60,099 nucleotides of DNA from an uncultured Acidobacteriia bacterium (GCA_903892565.1 CAITIX010000449.1:1-60099), one strand, 5' to 3'. Counted from the stretch's first letter, positions 25,985 to 36,035 are shown. Notes: generated by a model from the letters alone, not told the origin. Numbers and translations are program-made.

Positions 25985-27307
25985 ATGGCATCATCAGCGA
26001 CCATCCTAGGTCCCGAACAACTTCAGCGCGCCGATATGCGGCGGCGCGTGAAGGCAATCTTAGTCGGCTCGGCCGGCAACTTGGTAGAGTGGTACGATTT
26101 TTACACTTATTCGGCCTTCGCGCTGTATTTCGCCAATTCCTTCTTTCCCGGCAATGATCCGGTCGTTCAGCAGCTGAACGCAGCGCTCCTGTTTGCGCTC
26201 GGATTCGTCATGCGTCCCGTCGGCGGATGGTTGTTCGGCTATCTGGCGGATCATTACGGCCGGCGAAAATCGCTCATGCTTGCCGTGCTCCTGATGTGCT
26301 TCGGATCACTGATGATTACGCTCACGCCTACGTATGCGTCGATCGGCCTCGCAGCGCCGATTTTACTCGCGGTGGCGCGCGTGATTCAGGGCTTGAGTCT
26401 CGGGGGCGAATACGGCGCAAGCGCTACGTATCTGTGCGAAGTTGCGGATGAAAAGCATCGCGGATTCTATTCCAGTTTCCAGTACGTGACGCTCATTGGC
26501 GGACAACTGTGCGCCATTGTGGTGCTGGTGATCCTGCAGCAGTTCTTGCTGACGCCGGTGCAACTGAAGGCCTGGGGCTGGCGCATTCCGTTTGCGATTG
26601 GAGGACTGCTGGCGCTGGTGACTCTCTCCATGCAGAGCCACATGCACGAGACGGACGATTTCCTGGAAGCGAAGAAAGTCGCGCGCAGGGAAAGCTCGCT
26701 CAAAGCGCTGCTGAAATATCCTCGCGAGATTATGGTCGTGGTCGGACTGACGATGGGCGGCACCACGGCATTCTATACGTACACCACGTACATGCAGAAG
26801 TTCCTGAAGCTATCGGTCCATCTTAACGATCTGCAGACCACGATGGTCACCGGCGCATCGCTCATTTTTGCTCTGATTCTGCAGCCGATTTATGGTGCTC
26901 TCTCCGACAAGATCGGCCGCAAACCGCTGTTGATCTGGTTCGGAGTCATGGGCACCCTCTGCACCATTCCGCTGCTCTATTCGCTGCAGGCCGCGAAAAC
27001 AGCCTTTGCCGCGTTCCTGCTGATTGCCGCCGCGTGGATGATCGTCGCCGGATACACCTCCATCAACGCCGTAGTGAAGGCGGAACTTTTCCCCACCAGT
27101 GTGCGCGCAACCGGCGTAGGGCTGCCCTATGCCATTACGGTTTCTATTTTTGGCGGAACGGCGGAATCGCTCGCGCTGTGGTTTAAATCGATTGGCCACG
27201 AGACATGGTTCTATTTTTATCTGACCGCGGTAATCGCCGCCTCGCTCCTGGTCTACGCCACCATGCGCGATACGCAGCGCTCGTCCGCTATGGGTCGGCA
27301 CGAGTAG
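25985..27307 (+). CDS. MFS permease of the metabolite:proton symporter (MHS) group
   Basis: A 440-residue inner-membrane carrier with 12 hydrophobic spans. The start is taken at ATG before ASSATILG. MHS hallmarks: GNLVEWYDFYTYSAFALYFANSFFP in span 1, the loop GYLADHYGRRKSL, GLSLGGEYGASATYLCEVA in span 4, and the repeated-half loop LSDKIGRKPLLIW. Closest known types are KgtP (2-oxoglutarate) and ProP/ShiA, so an organic acid or zwitterion is the likely substrate, driven by protons. It converges with the Hsp70 homologue; there is no enzyme partner beside it. Confidence 0.88.
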   Translation: MASSATILGPEQLQRADMRRRVKAILVGSAGNLVEWYDFYTYSAFALYFANSFFPGNDPVVQQLNAALLFALGFVMRPVGGWLFGYLADHYGRRKSLMLAVLLMCFGSLMITLTPTYASIGLAAPILLAVARVIQGLSLGGEYGASATYLCEVADEKHRGFYSSFQYVTLIGGQLCAIVVLVILQQFLLTPVQLKAWGWRIPFAIGGLLALVTLSMQSHMHETDDFLEAKKVARRESSLKALLKYPREIMVVVGLTMGGTTAFYTYTTYMQKFLKLSVHLNDLQTTMVTGASLIFALILQPIYGALSDKIGRKPLLIWFGVMGTLCTIPLLYSLQAAKTAFAAFLLIAAAWMIVAGYTSINAVVKAELFPTSVRATGVGLPYAITVSIFGGTAESLALWFKSIGHETWFYFYLTAVIAASLLVYATMRDTQRSSAMGRHE

Positions 27308-27367
27308 CGGACATCCGCTAGAAGCGTTGCCTACATGGAGTGCCAGATAACAGCGATTGCGGAATGC

Positions 27368-29047
27368 TCAAGCCGCCGGGCCGCGGCGCGAACGGACGTT
27401 GAATTGCAGCTTCCACCGGCGCCCGTCGCTCGCCACAAACCACAGCTCCAACATGCCCGTTTCCGTGACTAGGCTTTCAAGCGTCACGGGAACTGTTTCT
27501 CCAGGGGTGCCTGTGAGAGACACCTCCACGGGAGTCAATTCCTCCATCTCGGGGAAGATCTCTTCCATCATTTGTCCCGGCGCGTCCTGCTTGCGTTCCG
27601 TGGATTGAAACAGCCGGAACTGGGCCCGCTCGCCGAGCCGTAACGCAAATTGACGGTCTTTGATTTGGTAACCGCCACCCTCCTCCATGCCGAAAGGCAC
27701 GACGGTAAGGGCTTTCAGTGGAGGCCTCATTCCCGGCACCGCCGGCATCGCGGTTTCGATGCCGATATAGTAGCTGCGCGGCACTCCGCCGCGAACGCGA
27801 ACGCCCTTCCCTTGCCTTGCAAGGCCGTAGTACGCCGCGCCGCGTGCTACGGCGTGCATGAGATCATCCGACGCCAGCGATCGAATGGGCGTTTTCAGCC
27901 ACTCATTCAAGACCTCCAGAATCCGTTCCCGGACGAGCTTCGCGCGCAGCACACCTCCGTTGAAAAGAACGTGAGTGGGTTGCGCCGCGTGACGATGCAG
28001 GAAGTGGGCCAGGTGCCGTGTAATCGCGGCGTCCGACGCATACGGCAAACCAAATTCGGAAAGCGAAGCGGGGCGGCCTTCGGGCGCCGCATCCACAGCC
28101 ACGCGTGGCAGGAACCCATCTAAAAGAATTCGTTCCAAATCCTCCCGTTTCAGTTTGCTTTTAATCGTCCCGCCGACAAGTCCCGTCCCCCGGCCAAGAA
28201 CGGTGATCGGATGCTCGGCGGCATCGCTGCCTTCCGCCAGCAGTTGCTCCTTCGCGGACCGGCACTGCTGCCACAATCCATGAAATTGGATGGCGTCCAA
28301 TTTGCGCGGCAAGGTCTGCGCCACGTGATGCGCCAGCGCGGCGTCGACGTTGTCGCCACCGAGCAGAATGTGATCGCCCACGGCAATTCGTTCCAGTGCG
28401 ATCTCGCCCGCGTGCTCTTTCACGGCGATGAGCGTGAAGTCGGTGGTTCCGCCACCGATGTCGATCACCAGCACGAGGTCACCGACGTTCACCAACTCGC
28501 GCCAATTCGCGTTGCGCTCGATCCAGGCATAGAAGGCGGCCTGCGGCTCTTCGAGCAGAATGACGTCGCGGTAGCCGGCCTGCTCCGCAGCCTTAAGCGT
28601 TAATTCGCGCGCCACCTCGTCGAAGGACGCGGGGACGGTGACCAGCACTTGGTGATCGTCGAATGGCTCCGCTGGATGCGTTTGATTCCACGCTTCTCGC
28701 AAGTGGAACAAGAACCGTTGTGAAGCTTCCACCGGCGAAATCTTAGCGATGCCGTCGGGCGCATTCGGCGGCAGAATCGCGGCCTCGCGATCGACACCCG
28801 CATGGGAAAGCCATGATTTTGCCGATGCTACCAGGCGCCCGGCGTTCTCCAGGCCCTTCTTCTGCGCCAGGACGCCTACAATCGGCCCGGCCGGATCCAG
28901 AAAAACGAAAGAGGGCAGAAGAGACTCTTCTCGCACTTCTCCCGGATGCACCAACTGCGGAATTGCGAACTGCTCTACCGATTCACCGTCGGTATAGGCC
29001 AAAGCGCAGTTCGTGGTACCCAGATCAATTCCGATAACGGACTTCAC
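27368..29047 (-). CDS. Hsp70-family protein (DnaK-like, short)
   Basis: A 559-residue ATPase of the Hsp70/actin fold. I prefer the GTG preceded by CTGGAG (giving MKSVIGIDLGTTNCALAY) over an ATG nine codons upstream that lacks a ribosome site. Phosphate-1 is GIDLGTTN, phosphate-2 VIDIGGGTTDFTLI, and the adenosine motif is near LFNGGVLRA. The C-terminal part is a short beta domain without the helical lid and EEVD tail, so it is not the housekeeping DnaK. Such relatives often occur in pairs with a second Hsp70-like gene; none is seen here. Client unknown. Confidence 0.87.
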   Translation of the reverse strand: MKSVIGIDLGTTNCALAYTDGESVEQFAIPQLVHPGEVREESLLPSFVFLDPAGPIVGVLAQKKGLENAGRLVASAKSWLSHAGVDREAAILPPNAPDGIAKISPVEASQRFLFHLREAWNQTHPAEPFDDHQVLVTVPASFDEVARELTLKAAEQAGYRDVILLEEPQAAFYAWIERNANWRELVNVGDLVLVIDIGGGTTDFTLIAVKEHAGEIALERIAVGDHILLGGDNVDAALAHHVAQTLPRKLDAIQFHGLWQQCRSAKEQLLAEGSDAAEHPITVLGRGTGLVGGTIKSKLKREDLERILLDGFLPRVAVDAAPEGRPASLSEFGLPYASDAAITRHLAHFLHRHAAQPTHVLFNGGVLRAKLVRERILEVLNEWLKTPIRSLASDDLMHAVARGAAYYGLARQGKGVRVRGGVPRSYYIGIETAMPAVPGMRPPLKALTVVPFGMEEGGGYQIKDRQFALRLGERAQFRLFQSTERKQDAPGQMMEEIFPEMEELTPVEVSLTGTPGETVPVTLESLVTETGMLELWFVASDGRRWKLQFNVRSRRGPAA

Positions 29048-29152
29048 TTGTATCTCCAGATCCAACCGTACCATGGGGCCTTTGGCACGCTTTATCCGAG
29101 CGCTTGGGCTGCGATGCTATCGATGCACAGGCCTTGATCTGTCGCCCTTTTC

Positions 29153-30514
29153 TTACTTGACGAACTCCGCTCGTAATGCCGAGCGGTCCACTTCCACTCC
29201 GCGAATATAGACCTTCGCGATCTTGCGCGTGTTCTTGATGTCATCCAGCGGATTCGCGTCGAGCACATCGAAGTCTGCGCTCTTGCCCGCCGCGATCGCA
29301 CCCATATCGTCCAGCTTCAACACCTCGGCCGCGGTCTTCGTGGCCGCCGTCAACACTTGCGCGGGCGTCATTCCTGCGACGACCATGTCGGAAAGCTCCG
29401 TCTGTACGGGCCAGCCCACGGTTTCGGCGGAGTCCGTACCAAGGACGATCTTGATTCCCGCGGCATTCAACTTCGCCAGGTTTCGCGCCTGGATGCCGAA
29501 GAAATCGCGCGCCTTCTTTACGTCCGCTGGCTTCATCTTCGCGGCGGCGTCCTTTAATTTCTGGACCTCCGCAGCGGGCACCGTTTCTGAAATCAAGGCG
29601 TAGTCGGGAGCGGCATCCGGATTCTCCGGAAGGTTCGTGGTGATGTAGACGTTCGGGTGTTCCTTCATCATTTTCACGAATTCATCGTCAATATCTTTAT
29701 CGCGGACCAGGTGCGCGAATCCGTCAATGCCGGCTTTCAGCAAATCTTTCGCATCCGCCAGATAAAAGATGTGCGCGATCACCTGCAGGTTATTCTTGTG
29801 AGCCTCGTCAATGACGGCCCGATAGAGCGCTGGCGTCAGCTTCTTCACCGTGCCTCCGCGATCGTCCACCCAGATCTTCACAATGTCAGCTTTCTTTGCC
29901 GCAAGCTCCTGCACTGCTTTTCGCGCATCGACCTCCGTGGTTAACCCGTAAGCCACCGGCTTCCAATAATCGCGACCCGGACCCGCGTTCGGCATGCCCA
30001 TTCCCCGGCCCGCGGTGCGCAACAAGGGCACGCCAGGAAGCGGATTCGCGCGAATTTCGTACACCCCATCGCCCGGATCAATGCCCAGATTCCGGTTGGC
30101 CGCAACGCCGTAGTAGGCATCGCGCTTCAGGTTGTCGATCACGTTCTCTTTCGAATAGCTGTCCTTGTCCAACTGGCCGGTCCTTACGATCAGCCAGCCA
30201 AGATGCGAGTGCGTGTCGATCAGCGCGGGCATCACGGTCTTGCCCGTAAGGTCCACGTGCGCCGCGCCCGCCGGAGCCTCCACTTCGCCTTTCTTGCCCA
30301 CCTTGGTGAACTTTCCGTTTTCAACCAGGAATGCCGAGTTCTCCACCGCCCCCTCGCCCGACACCAGCCGTGCGCCTTCAAAGAGGACGGCTGAGCTTTG
30401 GGCCTGCGGAGGATTCGACGAACAGCCCGTCAGCAGCAGAAGCGCGCCCAAAGAACTAATGAGACAACTGGTGAGACAAACATTGAACGTGGAGAGTTTG
30501 ATCGAGTAGCGCAT
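29153..30514 (-). CDS. Lipoprotein amidohydrolase
   Basis: A 453-residue amidohydrolase anchored by lipid: the start with GGAG upstream gives a signal peptide ending in the lipobox LLTGC (cysteine near residue 30). The metal motif is IDTHSHLGW, a later histidine is in VIAHIFYLAD and another in GFAHLV, the catalytic aspartate is in VLGTDSAE, and the closing block is MGAIAAGKSADFDVLDANPLDDI. It is thus the same broad group as the amidohydrolase at 4869-6287 but of different localisation. Substrate unknown; peptide-like or cyclic amide compounds are typical. Confidence 0.87.
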   Translation of the reverse strand: MRYSIKLSTFNVCLTSCLISSLGALLLLTGCSSNPPQAQSSAVLFEGARLVSGEGAVENSAFLVENGKFTKVGKKGEVEAPAGAAHVDLTGKTVMPALIDTHSHLGWLIVRTGQLDKDSYSKENVIDNLKRDAYYGVAANRNLGIDPGDGVYEIRANPLPGVPLLRTAGRGMGMPNAGPGRDYWKPVAYGLTTEVDARKAVQELAAKKADIVKIWVDDRGGTVKKLTPALYRAVIDEAHKNNLQVIAHIFYLADAKDLLKAGIDGFAHLVRDKDIDDEFVKMMKEHPNVYITTNLPENPDAAPDYALISETVPAAEVQKLKDAAAKMKPADVKKARDFFGIQARNLAKLNAAGIKIVLGTDSAETVGWPVQTELSDMVVAGMTPAQVLTAATKTAAEVLKLDDMGAIAAGKSADFDVLDANPLDDIKNTRKIAKVYIRGVEVDRSALRAEFVK

Positions 30515-30835
30515 GAGAGCTCCGTGTGAGAAATCGGCAAAGCATCGCTGCGCATCAACCCAAACCAAGGCGTCCGCAAACAAGTTGCCATCGCCCAGCG
30601 TATCACTTTAAGCCGGATCGACCGCCTTCATCGGTGACAATGCGGCGATGGGAACCAGTAGGTATACGGCTAAAGATAAATGGCGATCTATGTTTGGAAG
30701 CATAGGGCGGAATATATGGAGTTCCAGTCACTGCGGGTCAAAAACATTACAATACGAAGGTGACGTTTTCGGGCGTGACATGAGTCATGCCCGGCACCGC
30801 TCGCGCGGCTGCTAAGGAATCACCAGGAGGACCAC
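30515..30835. promoter_or_regulatory. Divergent promoter region with an inverted repeat
   Basis: A 321-base spacer between the lipoprotein amidohydrolase and the flavoenzyme. A TACAAT that could serve as a -10 box for the flavoenzyme operon lies at 30748-30753. Downstream, GGGCGTGAC (30771-30779) and GTCATGCCC (30784-30792) form an inverted repeat with one G-T mismatch, suitable for a repressor. Nothing else is recognised. Confidence 0.35.
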
Positions 30836-32455
30836 ATGAGCCAAGAGAGTGCCGGAAATGTGAGCCGGCGAAACTTTCTGGGGGCCGCAACGGCCGCCCC
30901 GGTCGCTCTGGCCGTACAACGCGCCTCCGGCCAGAGCGCTGCACCCACGGACCGGTTCGACGTTGTGGTGGCTGGCGCGGGACACAATAGCCTGGTGTGC
31001 GCGGCTTATTTGGCTAAGGCTGGATTTAAAGTCGTGGTGCTGGAGGGGCGTCCCACGATTGGCGGCGGATGCAAAACCCAGGAAGTCTGCATGCCGGGCT
31101 TCAAAGAGGATTTGTGCTCCAGCGTGCATGGGGCGTTTCGCACCAATCCGGCTTACAAGGAACTGGGGCTCCGCGATTATGGTCTGGAATACATCGACGA
31201 CGAACTGGTGATGCACATTCCGTTTTTTGACGGGACGTCCATCACGGTCTACCGCGATCTGGCGAAGACCTGCGAGACCATCGCCAAGTTCTCGAAGAAA
31301 GACGCCGAGACGTTTCGTAAATTGGTCCCGGATTACGAGGCGTACACGAAGGTTCCCGCCAAAGACCGCGCGTCGGCGCCGAAGGCGGGCTACTTCGGGC
31401 GATTGAACGCCATGTCGGGATACGACGCGGCGTGCTCGCTCTTCGAGAGCCGTTACATGCGTGCCGCGGCGGTTTCCTGCGGCCACTTTGGAGGCGTTGC
31501 GGGAAGCGATTTCGGCACCGGCAATCAGGCGTTTTCGCTGGTGACGCGGGTGGTGAACGGGCGCTCCATCGCCAAGGGCGGCTCGGGGATGTTGAGCGTG
31601 GCGCTAGGGAAGTTCATCGAGGCACACCATGGCGTGATCCTCACGAACAAGCCCGTGGCGCAGCTCATGGTTGAAGGCGGAAAGTGCGTGGGCGTCGAGT
31701 GCAACGACGGCAGCAAGTTCCGCGCCGAAAAGGCCGTGGTCTCCACTATTCATCTGAAGCACATTGTGAACATGGCTCCGCGAGAACTGTGGGGCGAGGA
31801 CTTCCTGCGCAACATAGAAGTCTTCAAGCCGGAACACGCGATGTTCTCGATGCACTATGCGACGTCCGATCCGCCGCAGTATCCGGTGGCGGGCGGAGGG
31901 CACGTGATCAGCACGGAGGCGGCCCTGCTGGAGCAAGCGGAAAGCGTGCTTCTGCTGAATTCCTACAACGCGCGCGGCGAAGTGTGGGTGGACGATATCC
32001 CGCTGCAAATCGTGAGTCCTTCGGTGGGCGATCCCACGAGAGCGCCCGCAGGCTATCACACGGTGAAGATCGAAGGCACGATGCCGTACGGGCTGAAGGA
32101 AGGCCCAAAGCACTGGGATAAGATTCGCGACGAAGTGGCCGAGCGAATTTTTGCGCGGCTGCGGAGAGTGGCTCCGAATCTGACCGCCGATAAAATTCTG
32201 GCGAAGTTTTTGGAGAGCCCTTTGGATATCGAGAGAATGAATCCGGCGATGTGGAGAGGCAGCGCGCATCACGGAGAGCGCCGCCAGTTATCGCCGGCCG
32301 CAAACTACAAGCTGCCCATTGCGGGACTGTATCAGACAGGAGCCTGCACGCCTCCGGGCGGATCGATCACCGGATATCCCGGACGCAATGCCGCGACCGT
32401 GCTGCTGAAAGATTTGGGGACGAGCATCGAAGTGGCGGGAGCAAAGCAGGCATGA
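30836..32455 (+). CDS. Tat-exported FAD-dependent oxidoreductase (phytoene-desaturase / PYROXD2-like)
   Basis: A 539-residue flavoprotein with AGGAGGA eight bases before the ATG. The leader has a textbook Tat motif SRRNFLGAA (residues 9-17) and cleavage near ASGQ. The FAD-binding Rossmann motif is VVVAGAGHNSLVCAAYLAKAG, followed by GGGCKT. The C-terminal FAD motif GLYQTGACTPPGGSITGYPGRNAA is also present. The closest families are the carotenoid/phytoene desaturase-like NAD(P)/FAD oxidoreductases. Export with folded cofactor and ATGA coupling to a pentaheme cytochrome suggest a periplasmic dehydrogenase that feeds electrons to it. Substrate unknown. Confidence 0.87.
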   Translation: MSQESAGNVSRRNFLGAATAAPVALAVQRASGQSAAPTDRFDVVVAGAGHNSLVCAAYLAKAGFKVVVLEGRPTIGGGCKTQEVCMPGFKEDLCSSVHGAFRTNPAYKELGLRDYGLEYIDDELVMHIPFFDGTSITVYRDLAKTCETIAKFSKKDAETFRKLVPDYEAYTKVPAKDRASAPKAGYFGRLNAMSGYDAACSLFESRYMRAAAVSCGHFGGVAGSDFGTGNQAFSLVTRVVNGRSIAKGGSGMLSVALGKFIEAHHGVILTNKPVAQLMVEGGKCVGVECNDGSKFRAEKAVVSTIHLKHIVNMAPRELWGEDFLRNIEVFKPEHAMFSMHYATSDPPQYPVAGGGHVISTEAALLEQAESVLLLNSYNARGEVWVDDIPLQIVSPSVGDPTRAPAGYHTVKIEGTMPYGLKEGPKHWDKIRDEVAERIFARLRRVAPNLTADKILAKFLESPLDIERMNPAMWRGSAHHGERRQLSPAANYKLPIAGLYQTGACTPPGGSITGYPGRNAATVLLKDLGTSIEVAGAKQA

Positions 32456-33060
32456 CGCGGACGGTTTCGGCAAGACGGACGCGGCTCACGGCCGCGCTGG
32501 CCGCGACACTGAGCGCGGGCCTGATTCTACTTTTCGGCTTAACGCTGCGGGCACAGCAAGCGGTTCCCGCGAATGGCGCAAACGCGGCAGCGCAGCAACT
32601 GCTGGTGAAAGAAAATGTGGCACCGCATGCGGCTCCAGAGCAGCCGCTCCCGTTCAGCCACAAGACGCACGTGTCGCGCGGCGTGCAGTGTCGCGTGTGC
32701 CATACGAATCCGGAGCCGGGGAATCAAATGACGTTTCCCGCAGTTGCCACCTGCATGGGCTGCCATAAAACGACAGCGGCGGATCGTCCCGCGATTCAGA
32801 AGCTGGCAGGGTTCGCGCAATCCGGGGAAGCGATTCCGTGGGTTCGCGTCTATGAGGTGACGAAAGGCGTCACCTGGACGCATCGCAAGCACCTGCAGGC
32901 GGGGCTGCAGTGCGGCAACTGCCATGGGCCCGTGGGGGAAACAGAACGGATGTCGATGGCGACGGCCGTGACGACGATGGGCAATTGCATAGCGTGCCAC
33001 CAGTCGCGCAACGCGCCGATGACATGTCACACGTGCCATGCGTGGCCCGCGGAAGAATAA
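32452..33060 (+). CDS. Exported pentaheme cytochrome c (ActA / cytochrome c7-like)
   Basis: A 202-residue protein whose ATG overlaps the stop of the flavoenzyme gene. An uncleaved or cleaved signal segment occupies residues 10-34. Five CxxCH motifs follow: CRVCH (80), CMGCH (101), CGNCH (154), CIACH (179) and CHTCH (192), with distal histidine candidates in FSHKTHV and WTHRKHL. The order F.H..HV..G..C..CH ... C.GCH ... PWVRV ... H..H..AG..C..CHG matches the pentaheme ActA subunit of alternative complex III and cytochrome c7 relatives. No other ACIII genes are present, so a private electron acceptor for the flavoenzyme is the best guess. Confidence 0.88.
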   Translation: MTRTVSARRTRLTAALAATLSAGLILLFGLTLRAQQAVPANGANAAAQQLLVKENVAPHAAPEQPLPFSHKTHVSRGVQCRVCHTNPEPGNQMTFPAVATCMGCHKTTAADRPAIQKLAGFAQSGEAIPWVRVYEVTKGVTWTHRKHLQAGLQCGNCHGPVGETERMSMATAVTTMGNCIACHQSRNAPMTCHTCHAWPAEE

Positions 33061-33829
33061 CGCGCTCCCTATTTTCAACGTTCATCGCCGACGCCACGCG
33101 CGTCGGCGAAACTCAGTTTCGCATTCCGCGGAGCCGAACACCGAAAGCTTCTACCGCTTTCGAGCTCCGCAATATATTGTGGCGTTGACACTCTTCCGTT
33201 GCCGATCAAGCAGAATCGATCAACGGCAACATCAGACTGGAATTTGACGACAGCCATCCGATAAGCAGCACAGGGAACTGCCATGCTGCAGTCAACCTGC
33301 GTCTGGATGAGGGCGAAATCCTTGGCGTTCGATCCTTGCCCTTTGGCGTCGCCGCCGGCGCAGCGCTCCTCGATGCTATGCTGCGCCGCGTGAGGAAACC
33401 CAGCGGACGGGCGGCGTAATCCGAACGCGCTGCACTTTCCACGCGTTTCTTGCCGCGCATTTTCGTCGCGCACACCGGTCGACTTGACCGTCGACCAACG
33501 TTTCATCTCTGGCCATCGGCCATGTCTTCACCGATGACTTCTCGCAAAGCACCGGCCGCGGCTCTGCGTTCCACGGCGTGGCTCTGGGCGTGACGCAGAT
33601 GTTCTAAGGGAATCCCCGCCCTCCGGTTTAATTGCACTGGGATATAGAAGTTTTTCCAGCCACTCCGATGAGTGTAGAAACGGGCAGCTTGATGGCGAGC
33701 AGAGAACGATCGCTCGCCGCGCAATGGCAGCACCGTGGGATCAACGGATTTGCGAACGGCGATCAAATTCGGAAGTCGAGAAGAGTAGGGCCGCAGCAAG
33801 AGCGGGTTTTGAAGAAGGAAAGGACGCTT
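33061..33829. other. Long gene-free spacer before the chemotaxis operon
   Basis: A 769-base stretch with no supported gene. The frame at 33491-33607 would encode 38 residues ending SAFHGVALGVTQMF, which looks like the end of an outer-membrane barrel, but no start or upstream part is found; it may be the remnant of a decayed gene. An open frame near 33190-33420 has no family resemblance. The end of the spacer must hold the promoter for the che operon, but no clear box is seen. Confidence 0.4.
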
Positions 33830-34354
33830 ATGCGAAGTGCAGTCATTGAAACATCGGAAATCGGCGCTGTTGCCACCGATCAGCGAGCCGGAAAATATTT
33901 GACATTCATCCTGGGACGCGAAGAGTTCGCGATCCGCGTACTGAAGGTCCGGGAAATCATGGGCATTCAGGACATCACGGCCGTGCCGCAGACGCCGGGA
34001 TATGTCAAGGGTGTGATCAACCTCCGCGGGAAAGTAATTCCGGTGGTGGATCTGCGCTTAAAGTTCTGCCTGCCGGAAATGGAGTACACGGCGCGGACGT
34101 GCATCATCGTGGTGCAAGTGCAAACGGCGGGTATATCGCTGCAAACCGGCATCGTCGTCGACGAGGTTTCCGAAGTGTTGAACCTGGCCGCCGCGGATAT
34201 CGAAGATACGCCGGATTTCGGAGACGGTGCGGGCTCGGCCACTTCCTACTTGTTAGGCATGGCCAAGGTGAAGGACAAAGTGAAAATCCTGCTGGACATC
34301 GATCAGGTGTTGAGCGGCCAGGAACTGCGCGGGCTGGACTCCTTTGCGCAATAA
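33830..34354 (+). CDS. cheW: CheW chemotaxis coupling protein
   Basis: A 174-residue CheW, started at the ATG after GGAAAGGA. The SH3-like double barrel is seen in YLTFILGREEFAIRVLKVREIMG, the conserved PGYVKGVINLRGKVIPVVDLR and VDEVSEVLNL. It bridges receptors and CheA at the membrane. It is the first gene of a nine-gene cluster and sits 30 bases before the first receptor gene. Confidence 0.93.
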   Translation: MRSAVIETSEIGAVATDQRAGKYLTFILGREEFAIRVLKVREIMGIQDITAVPQTPGYVKGVINLRGKVIPVVDLRLKFCLPEMEYTARTCIIVVQVQTAGISLQTGIVVDEVSEVLNLAAADIEDTPDFGDGAGSATSYLLGMAKVKDKVKILLDIDQVLSGQELRGLDSFAQ

Positions 34355-34384
34355 CACAACTTTAGGATTACGGAAGGAATATTC

Positions 34385-35992
34385 ATGACATCTCAGATGA
34401 CCATTAGCAGGAAGATCTCGTTAGTCTCTGCACTTTCGATGGTGTTTATACTCACGCTGGGCGTTGTGGCGTTGGTGAGCATCGGTCGCATGCGGGCTTC
34501 GGCCGAGTTGATCATAACTGACTCTTTGCCGGGCGTCTACGAAAGTGGCCGGATGGAAAGCATCGCCAAAGATATTCAAGCCTCTATGCTGACGCACATC
34601 GGCTCCGACCAGCAATCAGAGATGGGGCAACAAGAAGCGTTGATGGCGCAGCAGCAGCAGAAATTGACGGCGACTCTTAAAGACTATGAGAAGACCATCA
34701 CGACAGCTCGGGACCGCGAGCTGTTTGAAAAAATCAGTCCGGCGTTCGATCGCTACATGCGGGCTTGGGAGAAGCCTCGAACGCTCAGCCGCGCCCTGAA
34801 GACACAGCAAGCACTGGCGCTGTTTTACTCGGAAACGGTGCCCGCAATGACCGAATTCCTCAAGACCGTGAGCGACGAGAGCGAGTTCAACAAGGCCAAC
34901 GGCGACGAATTCTCTCGACAGGCGGTGAGCGTCGCTTCCACGGGGCGGCTCTGGACGTGGGCAATTCTCATCGTCGCGATTGTCTGCAACAGTGTATTGG
35001 CCTTCTTCACTGCCCGCAGCATTACCGATGCCTTGGTGCGGTCGGTGTCTGAGTTGCACGAAGGTGCCGGACAGGTGGCCGCGGCGGCTGGGCAGATTTC
35101 GTCGTCGAGCCAGTCTCTGGCGCAAGGCGCTTCGGAACAGGCGGCGTCGCTCGAAGAGACGTCGGCATCGAGCGAAGAGATCAACTCCATGGCGCACAAG
35201 AACGCCGAGAACTCGCAAGCGGCCAACACACTCGTGTCGCAGTCGCAGCAAAAGTTCGCCGAGACGAACCAGTCGCTCGAATTGATGGTGGTGGCGATGG
35301 GCGACATCAAAGCGTCCAGCGACAAGGTGGCCAAGATTATCAAAGTGATCGACGAGATCGCGTTCCAGACGAACATTCTGGCGTTGAACGCGGCGGTGGA
35401 AGCGGCGCGCGCGGGTGAGGCGGGCATGGGCTTTGCGGTGGTGGCCGACGAAGTCCGCAACCTGGCGCAGCGTTGCGCACAAGCGGCGAACGACACGGCC
35501 GACCTGATTGAGGAATCGATCGCAAAATCCAACGAAGGCAAGACCAAGGTCGATCAGGTAGCGGTGGCGATCCGCGCCATCACCGAGGAATCCTCCAAGG
35601 TGAAGACACTGGTGGACGAGGTCAACCTGGGCAGCCAGGAGCAGACGCGCGGCATCGAGCAAGTGGCCAAGGCGCTGACGCAGATGGAGCGAGTGACACA
35701 GCAATCGGCGGCCAACGCGGAAGAAAGCGCGGCGGCGGCCGAACAGCTGACAGCGCAGGCGTCCACGCTGATGGACGTGGTCGGGCAGTTGAGCGCCATG
35801 GTCGGCGGAGCGGAAACGAGCGGTGGCGGAAGCCATCACGGTACATCCTCTCGCAACGGCTCGTCCGGCCTAAGTTCCTTGCAGAAAGCGGTTGGCAAGT
35901 CCGCGAACATTGCTTCTCCCAAAGCGGCTCCGGCTCACAAGTCCGCGAGTTCGTTCGCCTTGGACGAGGAAGAGTTCAAGGAGATGCTATAG
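34385..35992 (+). CDS. Methyl-accepting chemotaxis protein, first of a pair
   Basis: A 535-residue receptor: span 1 at about 12-34, a periplasmic four-helix-bundle sensor (35-190), span 2 near 192-212, then the signalling helices with the tip [25 protein letters not shown] beginning at about residue 322. A HAMP domain is not recognisable: only some 20 residues separate span 2 from the conserved signalling part. The tail after 480 is Ser/Gly-rich and ends EEEFKEML, without a CheR-docking NWETF. The signalling half is nearly identical to the next gene. GGAAGGAA precedes the ATG. Confidence 0.92.
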   Translation: MTSQMTISRKISLVSALSMVFILTLGVVALVSIGRMRASAELIITDSLPGVYESGRMESIAKDIQASMLTHIGSDQQSEMGQQEALMAQQQQKLTATLKDYEKTITTARDRELFEKISPAFDRYMRAWEKPRTLSRALKTQQALALFYSETVPAMTEFLKTVSDESEFNKANGDEFSRQAVSVASTGRLWTWAILIVAIVCNSVLAFFTARSITDALVRSVSELHEGAGQVAAAAGQISSSSQSLAQGASEQAASLEETSASSEEINSMAHKNAENSQAANTLVSQSQQKFAETNQSLELMVVAMGDIKASSDKVAKIIKVIDEIAFQTNILALNAAVEAARAGEAGMGFAVVADEVRNLAQRCAQAANDTADLIEESIAKSNEGKTKVDQVAVAIRAITEESSKVKTLVDEVNLGSQEQTRGIEQVAKALTQMERVTQQSAANAEESAAAAEQLTAQASTLMDVVGQLSAMVGGAETSGGGSHHGTSSRNGSSGLSSLQKAVGKSANIASPKAAPAHKSASSFALDEEEFKEML

Positions 35993-36035
35993 GCGCTTAC
36001 GGCCAACCTTCCGTGAGACGACGAGCGGAAACCAC

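Noticed and set aside
30836-33060. Calling the flavoenzyme/cytochrome pair part of alternative complex III or carotenoid synthesis
   Set aside because: No other complex III subunit and no phytoene synthase gene is nearby; the Tat leader does not fit carotenoid desaturases.
33190-33420. Open plus-strand frame in the spacer before the chemotaxis operon
   Set aside because: No start codon with a ribosome site and no recognisable domain.
34616-35839. 407-codon minus-strand frame opposite the first receptor gene
   Set aside because: His/Arg/Leu-rich shadow of the repetitive MCP helices; a similar shadow appears opposite the second receptor.
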